Shown: positions 33,801 to 42,981 of the stretch, piece by piece
Layout: each line of letters starts with the position of its first letter
Position numbering within the stretch: position 1 is the first letter of the stretch
Source: Microbulbifer sp. ALW1
GTDB taxonomy: Bacteria; Pseudomonadota; Gammaproteobacteria; Pseudomonadales; Cellvibrionaceae
Assembly (NCBI RefSeq): GCF_009903625.1
Contig: NZ_CP047569.1
Location: forward strand, 4,324,501-4,388,500
Direction of reading: 5' to 3'
DNA: 64,000 nt
Translations under genes and position numbers: made by a program
The notes under the pieces: generated by a model
Databases searched by the model: none
What the model was told of the DNA's origin: nothing
The model's input: the letters and a program-made list of their open reading frames with translations, nothing else

Positions 33801-36800
33801 GCGGAACCGCTGGCAGAGCCGGCGCCCATCCAGGCGGTGGAGACACTGTCGGTGTAGTCCGCGGACTGCACGCGAATGGTGCCGCCGGTGCTGCTGGCGG
33901 AGCCCAGTGCGTTGCTACCCACATTCTTGATCGCCGCCTGCACCGTCTGATCCAGATCGGTAACGCTGAGGGCACCGGCAAAGGCCAGGCCGGAGCTGCC
34001 GGTGGAAGCACCGATACCGATGGCATTACCAACCAGCAGGTTGGCGTCGCCGTCGGAACCGCTGGATGCTTTGACGGTAACATCGCCGGAAGCTTCCAGG
34101 TCGATATTGCCAATGCGCGCCAGTGTTTCGTGGCCACTGTCACCGATCAGGTTGAGCGCGACCGCAAGACCGGCGGCAAAGCCGGTGCCGGAAGAAATTG
34201 CCACGGAGCCGGCCACATTGACCAGGTCCATATCGTTCTGCGCAATCACCGACACATCGTCGGCGTACACGGTGCCATTTTTGTAACCGTCCCAGTCGCC
34301 CAGTTCCGCGCGCACGATATTGTTCAGGCTATTCACCGCCACCGAGCCGACGCCCGAGTACTTGCCGGTGGCGACACCGAGGCCCGCGGCCACGGTATAC
34401 AGCAGCGCCTCATCGCGCGCAGACACATCGATGCTGCTGGCGGCGCTAGTGCTGGTGTTGATGGTGGCGTTTTTGATGATCGCGGTTTTTTCCGTCTGCA
34501 CATCCGCGTGCGCATAGGACAGGCCGAGGTTGGAACCGCCCGCCTGCAACACGCCGGCTACGGCGATAATGCGTTCGCCTTCACTGCCGTAGCTGTAGGC
34601 AGAACCGGTGCCGTCGTCACTGGTGTGGATCTCGGAATTATCGAACGCCGCAGCGCCGCTGAAATCGAAGTCTTCGTTGACCGAACTGGAACCGAGGGAG
34701 TCCAGAATCGCGTCCAGGCTGCCGACCTTGGTACCCGCCACATTGACCGCTACCGTATCCGCACCGGTAATGGTGACGTCCTCAAGACGCGCCTTGGTGT
34801 CGCCCTTGATGGAGCCGATGGCAAAGCTGCCCATAAAGCCGAAAGAGTTTTCAGCGTTATTGTTGTAGCCAACGCCGGCGGCGCCAATACCTATGCGCTG
34901 CAGGCCACGAGCGCTGATGTCGATGGTGTCGAAGTTGTAAATGGCACTGTTAGTAAAGAAAGCATCGTCCGCGTGGGTAACGACCGCTTCCACCGACTTG
35001 CCGCTGTACACGTCTTCGTCGTAAGCGGAAGACAACACATTGTTGCCGTCCGGGTTAGAGTCACCAATCAGGTTCGCGGGGTCGTCGATATCCGCAAAGG
35101 TGATGGCGAGGCCGAAACCGGTTTTGCCGCCGCCGTACAGGGTACCGCCGCCCACACCGATATCGGTGTTGTTGTAAGCACTTACTTCGAAATCGTTGTC
35201 GCCATCACCACTGCCGCTGACGGTGCTGCCTTCCATGCGCGCGGAAGTGCCGTCGCGCACCTGGGCACCGGAAACGGACACGCCGGCGGAGGTGGATTTA
35301 CCACCGGCGCTTGGCGTATCGATGGCCAGGGCCAGGCCTATGGAGGTGAGCTCACCCCCATGCAGCGCCTGAATGGATAAATCATCGACGTTGCGCACAT
35401 CGGACTCGATCAGCCACGCCAGCGCATCGTTGAAGCTGATCTGGTAGGCAATGGCGCCGGCCATGGCGCTGGAGGTCGGCGTGGACGCGGACTTGGACAG
35501 GTTCAGTGCCGCAGAGCCGGACGCAGAGACGGAAATGATTTTCTGCAGGGCCTGGATATCCAGGTCCAGCTCCTCGCCCGTGTGCCCCTTGATGGTGGCG
35601 CCGTCGACGATGGCTTTCGCATCGAGGTTGGATACGGTCACGGTAACACTACCAGCACCGGCAAGGCTGGTCTGGTCGGAGTCCACCGAGGCGGTACCAT
35701 TGTCACCGGAGCTGGAACTGTCGTTGCTGCCGCTCTGGGAAGCGGAGTCCACTGAGCTGCTACTGGAGCCGGAATTGGCTTCACTCTGGGAGCTGGCCGT
35801 GTTGCTTTCCAGATCTCCGGACCAGCCACCAAACTTGCCACCGTACCAGCTTTCGAATTTTTCACCGATACCGGGTTCACCGGTGTCTTCCGTCAGCAGC
35901 GCACCGGCCACCGCGACACTGCCGGTGGAGCCACTGGATTTACCCCGCACTTCCACATTGCGCGCAATGATCGCGGGCGAGCTCGGCTGGGAAGGATTGG
36001 TGGGCGCGGACGGATCCGGCTGGGATCCATTTTTGAAGCCGACTTTTGCTTCTTCTTTGGAGTTGTCGCCGATAAACGCCTTGGTATCGCCCTGGGTGAT
36101 ATTCGCGGCGATCGCCACACCCACGGCGCTTTCACCAGCGGTCCAGTTCACCGCACCTGCTGCCGCCCAGTTACCCATCTGGTGGTCGGCAGTAATGATC
36201 AGGTCATCTGCGCTCACATAGGCGTTATTGGAAAGGGAAGCGTGGGTCAGTGCTTCGCTGTTCAGAATCGCGATCACACCATTGAAGCCGGTGCCGGTCC
36301 CCATGCCGGAAGACGGTGTCACCACAAAGTGGCGCTCGTCGGTTTCCGAAGTGACCTTCACATCGCCTGCGGCCGTAATGCTGGCATCGCCGATACCGGC
36401 GACCGCCTGGGTGGCCTGCTGCACGAAGGTAATGCTGCCGCCGATGGACTTGCCGTCGTCATTGGTGCCATTACCGTTCGGCAGAATACCCAGGGTGCCG
36501 ATATTGCCGGCCACATGGGCACTTTCAATCAGATTGTAGGCGCGCACCGCCACCGAGCTGTCAAAGTCGTATTTATAGGTAACGTCTTTGAAGGGTTCGA
36601 AATCGCTGAAAATACCGGGGCTGGTGAGACTGGAGTCGAGGTTGTAGGAAACACTCCAGTCGCTGGTGCCGGTGGTGGTGATCTCAACGCCGTCACCGAT
36701 CCACGCCTTGGTATTGATATCGTTCCACTGCACATTCACCGAACCGCCGTAGGCTTCCTTATCCGCCGCGGCGCCGGCATTGGCGAAGGTGGTGAGAATG

Positions 36801-39800
36801 TTATTCTGGAGACCGCCGGTACCATTGAATTTGCTGATAACGTCGGACAGGGACTCCCAGCGATCGTAGGTAGAAACGATCGGCATTTTCTGTTCGGAAA
36901 CCACACCCAGGTTTTGCGCCTTGATAGTGGTGTAGTCACCCACTTCTGCGACCGCATCGCCCTCGTGGATCGCGAAGTTGACGGCGAGCGCCGCGCTCTT
37001 TTCCGCGGCGTTGGTCTGCTGCGCGCCGGCACTGCCGTCTTTGGGGGAGGTCACCGCAGTTTCTGCTGAGGTGCGGTAACCGCCCTGGTCGCCACCCACG
37101 GCGCCGCGGCCATCACCGCCGATCACCGCGTCGTTGTCGGTACCGAGATCGGTGGCCGCCGCTACCAGCACATTGCCGCTGGCATCAATGGTCGGGGCAT
37201 CGCTCTGGCCGCTGGCGTTGGTGCCGAGGTAGGCGTAGGCCTCTTTGTCCGAAAGGTTGAGAGAGAAGGACAGACCGCCCTTCCAGTCCACTTTGCCGGA
37301 GGAATCACTGGATGCACTGGAGTCCACACCGCCGGGCAGATATTTGGTCAGCAGGCTGGACACACCGCCCTGCACTTTCCCCATGCCGGCCACCAGTTTG
37401 GAACCGATAGTGCGCGTGAGAATGCTACCGCCCACCGCGACGCCGGAGTGCACCCGCTGCTCCACGGTGCGATCGAGAGCCACTACGGTGACGTCGCCCA
37501 CCTGATCGGCGCTGCTGCCGAGATCCGCGCCCATTTCTGCGGTGGCACTGGAATCGAAGTCGCCCACCGCCACGGCGATGCCATAGCGCGTATTGGAAAG
37601 TCCGTAGACCGAAGCCGAGGTGTAAAAGCGGTTGAGGTTTTCTGCGGCCAGCAGCAGGTTGTCGGCATCCAGGGTAGCGCCGGTTTCAATCACCGCCTTG
37701 GCGTCGACATCCGCCTCACCCACTGCGACGGCAGCCACTACCTTGTTGGATTTGTCAGCTTCCAGCACGAATGCGCTGGAGGAAACATAGGCTTCGTTGT
37801 GCGCGGTCACCGCCAGGTCGCCACCGGCGCTGATGGTCGCACCGGATTTGACGGTGGTGGTACTGGTGGCATCACCGCTGACGTAAATACCGGCGAGCGC
37901 TGCGGTCAACACGTCGGCGCCCATGACCAGCGCCATGGCCTCGGCCACCGAGTGCGAATCCGCAGACAGGGTGACGTTACCGGCGGCGGTGATATTGGCA
38001 CCGCTGTTGACGGTGACGGTCGCGTCGGAATCGGCCTCCATATAGTTGAAATCCACACCCGCGAGCGCGGCCACGGTTTTCAGGCCGAGGGTAGTGCCAA
38101 TTTCTTCGTAGATGGAACTGGTCGACGAACTGTAGGCTTTAGCCGTAACGTTATTGGCTTCGATGGTGCCGGACAGGTCGATGCTGGTTTCGGCCCTGGC
38201 TTTGCCATAGCCCACCGCATCGGTTTCACTCGCGGTCAGGTTCACGTCACCGTCGGTGGTACTGCTGTCGCCATCCACCGTATCCAGAACACCGGTGCTG
38301 GCGAGGCTAATGTTTTTACCTTTCAGGTCGATGTTACCGACGGTACTGCCGCTACCAGCAGTGCTGGTGAGGCTGCCCGCGACAGTAATCGTGTCAGCCT
38401 CCACCGAGATACCTGCAGCGGTAACCGAGGCCGTGGACTCAATGGTGACACTGTCGGCGACAAACTTCAGCAGGCCGCCGTAGAGAATATCTTCGGCCCA
38501 GCTCAGGGATGAATCACTGTTCAGGGTCAGAGCGCTGGCATTGAGGCCGGTCAGGTCCAGGGTGTCATCGATATTTGCGGTCAGCAGAATCGATTCGGAC
38601 GCGTTGAAGGTACCGCTGTTGTAAAAACTATCGACGTCGAGGGAAATATTGTCCGCGTCCAGGGTGGTACCGGAGGTTACCGTGAGACTGCTGCCATTGA
38701 AGCTGATGTCTTTGCCGGTGAAATTGAAGTCCGTTCCGCTGCTATTCCAGACAATATCGTCCGAGTCATAGCCGGTTACCGCGGTGCCAGACAACACTAT
38801 GTCGTTGTCGGTACTAATGGCCAACATGCTGTAGTTCAACATGGAAAGAATGCCATAGTCGGCATCCTTCACCAGGCTGATGGTGCCAAAAGTAGAGGCA
38901 TCGCTGTCGCCGGCATCAGCAGTTACCGTGCCTTCAACAATGGTATCGCCAGATTCGAGGGTGACGTTGGCAGCCGTCACCGATGCATTTTTGGTAACGG
39001 TAATACCCGCAGCGGTAAGACTGAGGTCACCATCAAAGTCCACGTCGGCCGCTAACTTAAAGTCATCGACCCCGGCATTTTTGTATTCGGTATCCGCGGC
39101 ATTTTTCGCAAATACCATATTGTTGGACGTGGTGAGCGAGAGGCCGTCGGCAGAAATCTTGGCAAAATCAAAAGCCAGGGTGGCACCGGACAGGCCGACC
39201 TGACCGAGAGTGGTGCCATCACCTGCAGCCTTGAGCCAGGCATCCGCTTGTACACCATTGGTCGCTGTCAGGGTGATATCTACTGCGGTTACATCAATAC
39301 CCGCATCGATATCGTCGGCATTGACCTCCAGTGCAAAGCCCAGGTCAACCGCACCACCAGTCTCTTCCCACACAATGTCGCCGGCACTGACGGTCAGACT
39401 CGCGGCATTGTCGGTAATGTAGAAATCGTTCACGGTATCGACACGCACGATTGCCGCGGTGATATTGCCGAGATCATCGTAGTCGGCGTCGCCATCCAGC
39501 AGCACCGTGCCGGTGCTGCCGTCGGCAGTGGCATCCGCAGAAAGACTGCCATTAATCGCGATATCACTCGCGTGCAGACTGACATCGGAGCCGGAAACAA
39601 CGTTGCCTGCTGCGATCGATATACTGCCACCGGTGATATCCAGCTGATCGTAGGTATCGAGATTACCCACGATCACCAGGTCACCGGTGCCCGCAGACTC
39701 TGCCAACACCACCGCGCCGCTGCCGCCGTCAATTTTGGCGGAGGCACTGTCGATATCAATCAGACCCGCGGTCGCGGTACTGCCATCGTCGGTACCCAGC

Positions 39801-40851
39801 GCCGTCATATTGCCGCTAATGGTAACTTGTGTATCGGCGGTAATATTGACGTTGCTCGCCAGCACTTCACCGGCAAGATTAATGCTGTCACCAATAAAGG
39901 TGGCCACTGTCTCGACGTCGTTGGCCGTTACCGAGTCGCGGGTATCGATAGTTGCCGCACTCGCCACATCAATGGTGTCGGCACTGATGGTAATACCACC
40001 GTCGGCCAGCAGATCACCGGCCAGGGAAATGTCCGTGGTAACGCCGGCACCCGCGGCACCAATATAAATACTGCCACCATCCTGCTGCAGCTCGGTGGGT
40101 GCGCTGGCATCGCCCACATTGACCTTCGCCGCATCGACATAAATGGCCTGGATAGCGTTACCCGCGGTCAGTACCGCTCCGCTATCCACCACCACCTGAT
40201 TACCGCGGATATCGACTCCGCTGGCCGTGTTGATTTTGCCGGAAACAGTAACCAGACCACTGGAGGAAACCGCATAGGAATTATCGTCGAGCGCAGTGAT
40301 TCCATCATCGGAAAATGCCGGCGTACTCAGATCCAGCCAGCTGTCGATTTCACTCTGGGAAGGGGTTTTTACCGAGAACTGCCCCACGTTGATAATCCCG
40401 GACGGGCCTACCAGAAAACCATAAGAGCTGGCGAATACCACATTGCCGCCCAGGGTCCCATCCTGGTAGCTGTTCAGTACACCATGCACTTCCGGGCGGC
40501 TATTGCGTACGATGTTCACCAGCTGGTCGATATCCTTGTCCAGCTCCAGGTTGACGGTATTCAGATCCCCCACCACGAAGTCATTGAAAACGTTGACTCC
40601 GACACTACCGTTTTTGTATTTACTGGTGACCTTCTGGACGTTGCTCCCCAGATCCTCAACATCCGTAAACTTATCCACAGCGTCGATATTGTGGGTCGCC
40701 GCAAATAGATTGACCGCCCCCCCGAAAGCAACGCACCCAGAGTTACCGTTTTGCCTGTATGCGTGCGCTTTCTCCAGTTTGGTTCAGCGCTCTGAGTGCG
40801 AGTGGCATAGCGAATGGCACGGGCAAGCAGTTGGTGGCGAAAGGGCTTCAT
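15821..40851 (-). CDS. giant two-partner-secretion exoprotein (filamentous haemagglutinin / LktA-type adhesin), frameshifted in the signal peptide
   Basis: This is a secreted, surface-type beta-helical giant. Uninterrupted coding runs from a GTG at 40678 for 8,285 residues but then lacks a signal peptide. An ATG at 40851 with AAGGA 8 nt upstream starts MKPFRHQLLARAIRYATR and a hydrophobic GKTVTLGALLSGG. It is out of frame until one base is added in a G7 run (40717-40723), giving AVNLFAATHNIDAVDKFTD and 8,343 residues. In the 8,285-residue numbering the TPS secretion domain covers about 1-170 (GGNVVFASSYGFLVGPSGII). Beta-helix repeats follow, with a Ser-rich linker near 1613-1680, an acidic coiled-coil-like insert near 3813-3920, non-repetitive inserts near 4080-4560 and 4790-5000, and 183-residue tandem repeats near 6078-7517. 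No C-terminal toxin or barrel is seen. The N-terminus resembles the leukotoxin LktA family of filamentous adhesins, from memory. It lies between SapC and TpsB genes. Confidence 0.9.
18130..22445 (-). repeat. about eight tandem 549-bp coding repeats
   Basis: Matching positions recur every 549 bp (for example 18339, 18888, 19986, 20535, 21084, 21633 and 22182; the unit near 19437 also fits). Each unit encodes 183 residues, with landmarks FTMGSGAQLNLVGDFTA, LTAGGDIAFNETADLTGAL, ANSWSMGDGALLQ and AGIALRESLIAADS. Central units differ by only a few residues, while units at both ends are more diverged. The period is a multiple of three, so gain or loss of units keeps the frame. Confidence 0.95.
40717..40723 (-). 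repeat. G7 homopolymer in the exoprotein signal-peptide codons
   Basis: Seven C on the plus strand (seven G in the coding strand) lie after the codons for LGALLS. With seven the ATG frame runs into an unrelated frame and stops at 40561. With eight it joins the 8,285-codon frame exactly. A tract of this kind can vary by slipped-strand mispairing, and it is also a common place for sequencing error. Confidence 0.85.
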
Positions 40852-40950
40852 GTGTATGGTCCTTGAAAACAGCTGGGAGTGTTTTCGTCGTTTTAATTTT
40901 TTTAATGACCGCCAAATGAACGGCCATGTTTATTTCCTTGCTAAAACAGC

Positions 40951-40988
40951 AAAGCAGTCGCGCCGAAACTACGGCTCACGACTGCTTT
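40951..40988 (-). terminator. strong hairpin between the SapC and exoprotein genes
   Basis: AAAGCAGTCG (40951-40960) and CGACTGCTTT (40979-40988) are perfect 10-bp arms, with a nested GCCG/CGGC pair inside. The minus-strand side ends in CTGCTTTGCTGTTTT, a broken T-rich tail. It could terminate the SapC transcript partly, so that less of the 25-kb gene is transcribed, or act as an attenuator or processing site. Confidence 0.6.
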
Positions 40989-41043
40989 CGACCGGGGTGG
41001 AGACACTAAACCCCGGGTATATATTGCCGAAACGCCGGCGTTT

Positions 41044-41796
41044 TTAATTCAGCGTACCGGCCTCGGCTCGCTCTTTCGCTTCCTCGACGGCATTGGCCTT
41101 CAGCTGCTGCCTGGAGAGCTGCCGCAAGGCACCAAGGGAGTGGAGATGGGCATAAACCCAGGCCAATTGACCACTTTTAAACCAGGCCTGTACCTGCTCG
41201 GACTCCACCTGTAACAGCTTGGCCTCATCCACCACGTGTAATCCTTCAAGACGTACCGGCTTGCCATCGCCAGCCATTACCTGGATATCAAAGGGTTTGA
41301 ACAATTCCTGCTCAGCCAGCGCCGCGCAGAACTCATGGGTAGCCTTGTAGGACTTGTCGAAGTTGGTGAGAAACTGCAATACGTTGTTCAGGGTCTCGCT
41401 GTTTTCCCCCTGCTCATCAAACAGCGGCTGACCGTCTTCTTCAGAAAACTGGTCACTCGTCTCATCAAAACAGACGGTCTGGTTATCGGTCATGGCGAAG
41501 GGGTAGCGACGGATAAAGGCCGGTACATAATTGCCCTGCCATACACCGTCCTCGTCAACCTGGGCGTGCTGGTTATTGCGCAGGGACAGCAAGGCCAGGG
41601 GAAAGTACTGACCACTTTCACTGCGACTGAAAAAAATTGGCAGGTCCCGGCTGGCTTCAAAGAACTCGATACCGGTAAGCGGGACAGAATTGATCTCGCG
41701 GGAAAAACGGAATTTATCACTCGGGGAAAACTTCAGGCTGCGGTGATTCTCACGGTTCAGGGCAACCGGCTTGCGATAAAACAGCAATTCACTCAT
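41044..41796 (-). CDS. SapC family protein
   Basis: This is a 250-residue soluble-looking protein of the SapC family, named after a gene in the Campylobacter fetus S-layer locus; its molecular role is not established. Family features visible are the N-terminal region with LNRENHRSLKFSPSDKF, the EFFEASRDLPIFFS segment and the GVWQGNYVPAFIRRYPFAM motif. No signal peptide or membrane segment is seen. I prefer the ATG at 41796 (a TTG lies one codon before), with GAGAA about 8 nt upstream. It is the first gene before the giant exoprotein, 192 bp upstream of its ATG and on the same strand, so a role in making or exporting that protein is an inference from position. Confidence 0.85.
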   Translation of the reverse strand: MSELLFYRKPVALNRENHRSLKFSPSDKFRFSREINSVPLTGIEFFEASRDLPIFFSRSESGQYFPLALLSLRNNQHAQVDEDGVWQGNYVPAFIRRYPFAMTDNQTVCFDETSDQFSEEDGQPLFDEQGENSETLNNVLQFLTNFDKSYKATHEFCAALAEQELFKPFDIQVMAGDGKPVRLEGLHVVDEAKLLQVESEQVQAWFKSGQLAWVYAHLHSLGALRQLSRQQLKANAVEEAKERAEAGTLN

Positions 41797-41851
41797 CAAT
41801 GTATTCTCAAAATCTTAGATATATAGTTTTTGTAACCATCCCGCGGAGATA

Positions 41852-41872
41852 CCACATATCAGGGCTATGTGG
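41852..41872 (-). repeat. dyad upstream of the SapC gene
   Basis: CCACATA and TATGTGG are perfect 7-bp arms with a 7-nt centre, 56 bp upstream of the SapC start. This could be an operator or a 5'-UTR hairpin. The 142-bp region contains no sigma-70 promoter that I would defend. Confidence 0.4.
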
Positions 41873-41941
41873 CGGGGAAAACTTTATGTGACAAATTTAA
41901 CGCCTTTAACGTGAACCGATAAGAATTATTTTCAACCGTAA

Positions 41942-42280
41942 TCACCTTAAGGCAGCTAAGTCACGAAGACACCCGTAATCCGATGGCAAATGGGGAAAAG
42001 CCTGATGATGGATGGCCCCGCTCTTAAAGGCATCCAGCGCACCTGTATAGCCATAAGACTCAGCAATTTCGTTGGTCGCAGGGTAATCTCCGGAAGTAAA
42101 TGCACGCTGCGCAAATTCAGTATCGCCCCACCCCGCAGAAAAAATTAGACGATCGACCAACTCAATGCGTGCACTGAGAAAAACAAACAAAAAAACTGCC
42201 CCTCCGAGTGCCCCCGCAGCCAGAAACTGCCTTAACATAGCGCTTAGCTCACTGTTTGCTCCTGAATCCACTCTTGTCAC
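41942..42280 (-). CDS. small predicted membrane protein of unknown function
   Basis: I do not recognise this protein. The longest form has 112 residues from a GTG at 42280. A form of 98 residues from the ATG at 42238 (MLRQFLAAGALGGAVFLFVF) is equally possible, and neither has a strong ribosome site. It has one hydrophobic segment near the N-terminus followed by about 75 polar residues, which would face the periplasm. It lies 145 bp upstream of the SapC gene on the same strand and is divergent from the sigma factor gene. A small bitopic partner of the sigma/kinase pair or of the adhesin is possible, but nothing in the sequence shows this. Confidence 0.5.
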   Translation of the reverse strand: MTRVDSGANSELSAMLRQFLAAGALGGAVFLFVFLSARIELVDRLIFSAGWGDTEFAQRAFTSGDYPATNEIAESYGYTGALDAFKSGAIHHQAFPHLPSDYGCLRDLAALR

Positions 42281-42399
42281 TGCGAGGCGTTACCAAGCCA
42301 CCTTTCGACGAGCCCTTGGAGATAATTACGGAACGGCAACAGTATTCCCCTCACGTAGAGAGAAATATTTTTAAATTTTCTCTGAAATAACTAGAACAG

Positions 42400-42430
42400 C
42401 TCCGGAAACAAAAAAACCGGAGTGCTTTTT
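42400..42430 (+). promoter_or_regulatory. terminator-like hairpin just before the sigma factor gene
   Basis: CTCCGG (42400-42405) and CCGGAG (42417-42422) pair around an A-rich 11-nt loop and are followed by TGCTTTTT. The element ends 11 nt before the sigma factor ATG. The only SD-like GGAG nearby is inside the stem. It may attenuate transcription or limit translation. Confidence 0.5.
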
Positions 42431-42441
42431 GATCAACCACT

Positions 42442-42975
42442 ATGTCCCAGCACGAACAATTACCCGAACTGACCGGGCAGCTTTATGAGGAACTGCGCCG
42501 ATGTGCAAGGCGCATCCTCGGCAATCAGCCTGATGGCCTCACCCTGCAGACGACGGATGTGGTGCACGAGGCCTGCCTGCGGTTAATGGAGTCCCCCGCA
42601 CAGTTTGAAAGCCGCACCCACCTCTACCGCTGCGCGGCCAAGGCCATGCGACACCTGCTGGTGGATCACGCCCGGGCCAAATCCGCACAAAAGCGCAGTG
42701 GCCAGCATATGCGTACTATCTGGATGGACAGCCTGCTCGGGGATATTGATGTGAACCTTGGGCTAATGACCATTGACCAGACGCTGACCGAAATGTCGCA
42801 AATTAGTGATCGCCTGGAAAGTATTGCGGAACTGCACTACCTCGCCGGTTTTACCCAGAGCAAAGTGGCTGAGATTATGGAAATCAGTGTGGCTACCGTG
42901 GAGCGGGAGCTGAAGTTTGTTCGCGCCTTCCTCACCGACCGCCTGCAAGAGCAGCACCACCCGACCTGCGCCTGA
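42442..42975 (+). CDS. ECF-type RNA polymerase sigma factor of the kinase-linked kind (ECF43-like)
   Basis: This is a 177-residue alternative sigma factor with only regions 2 and 4. Region 2 spans about residues 10-80. Where canonical ECF factors have an acidic DAED-type motif, this one reads LQTTDVVHEACLRL (35-48), with Thr37 and Thr38 replacing acidic or neutral residues. Another Thr lies at 59. The segment AAKAMRHLLVDHARAKSAQK (65-84) is typical of this branch, and the region 4 helix-turn-helix is FTQSKVAEIMEISVATVERE. In Vibrio parahaemolyticus a member of this type (EcfP) becomes active when its neighbour kinase (PknT) phosphorylates a threonine, so the same logic is likely here. No anti-sigma gene is recognised. 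The kinase gene follows after 6 bp. Confidence 0.85.
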   Translation: MSQHEQLPELTGQLYEELRRCARRILGNQPDGLTLQTTDVVHEACLRLMESPAQFESRTHLYRCAAKAMRHLLVDHARAKSAQKRSGQHMRTIWMDSLLGDIDVNLGLMTIDQTLTEMSQISDRLESIAELHYLAGFTQSKVAEIMEISVATVERELKFVRAFLTDRLQEQHHPTCA

Positions 42976-42981
42976 GAATAT

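Noticed and set aside
40678..40678. GTG at 40678 as the true start of the exoprotein
   Set aside because: It leaves the protein without a signal peptide and has no good ribosome site, while the ATG at 40851 has both an SD sequence and a signal-sequence start that fits after a one-base repair.
41800..41941. Sigma-70 promoter for the SapC gene (TTGTCA with a poor -10)
   Set aside because: No acceptable -10 occurs at correct spacing. The gene may instead use the neighbouring ECF sigma factor, whose target sequence is unknown.
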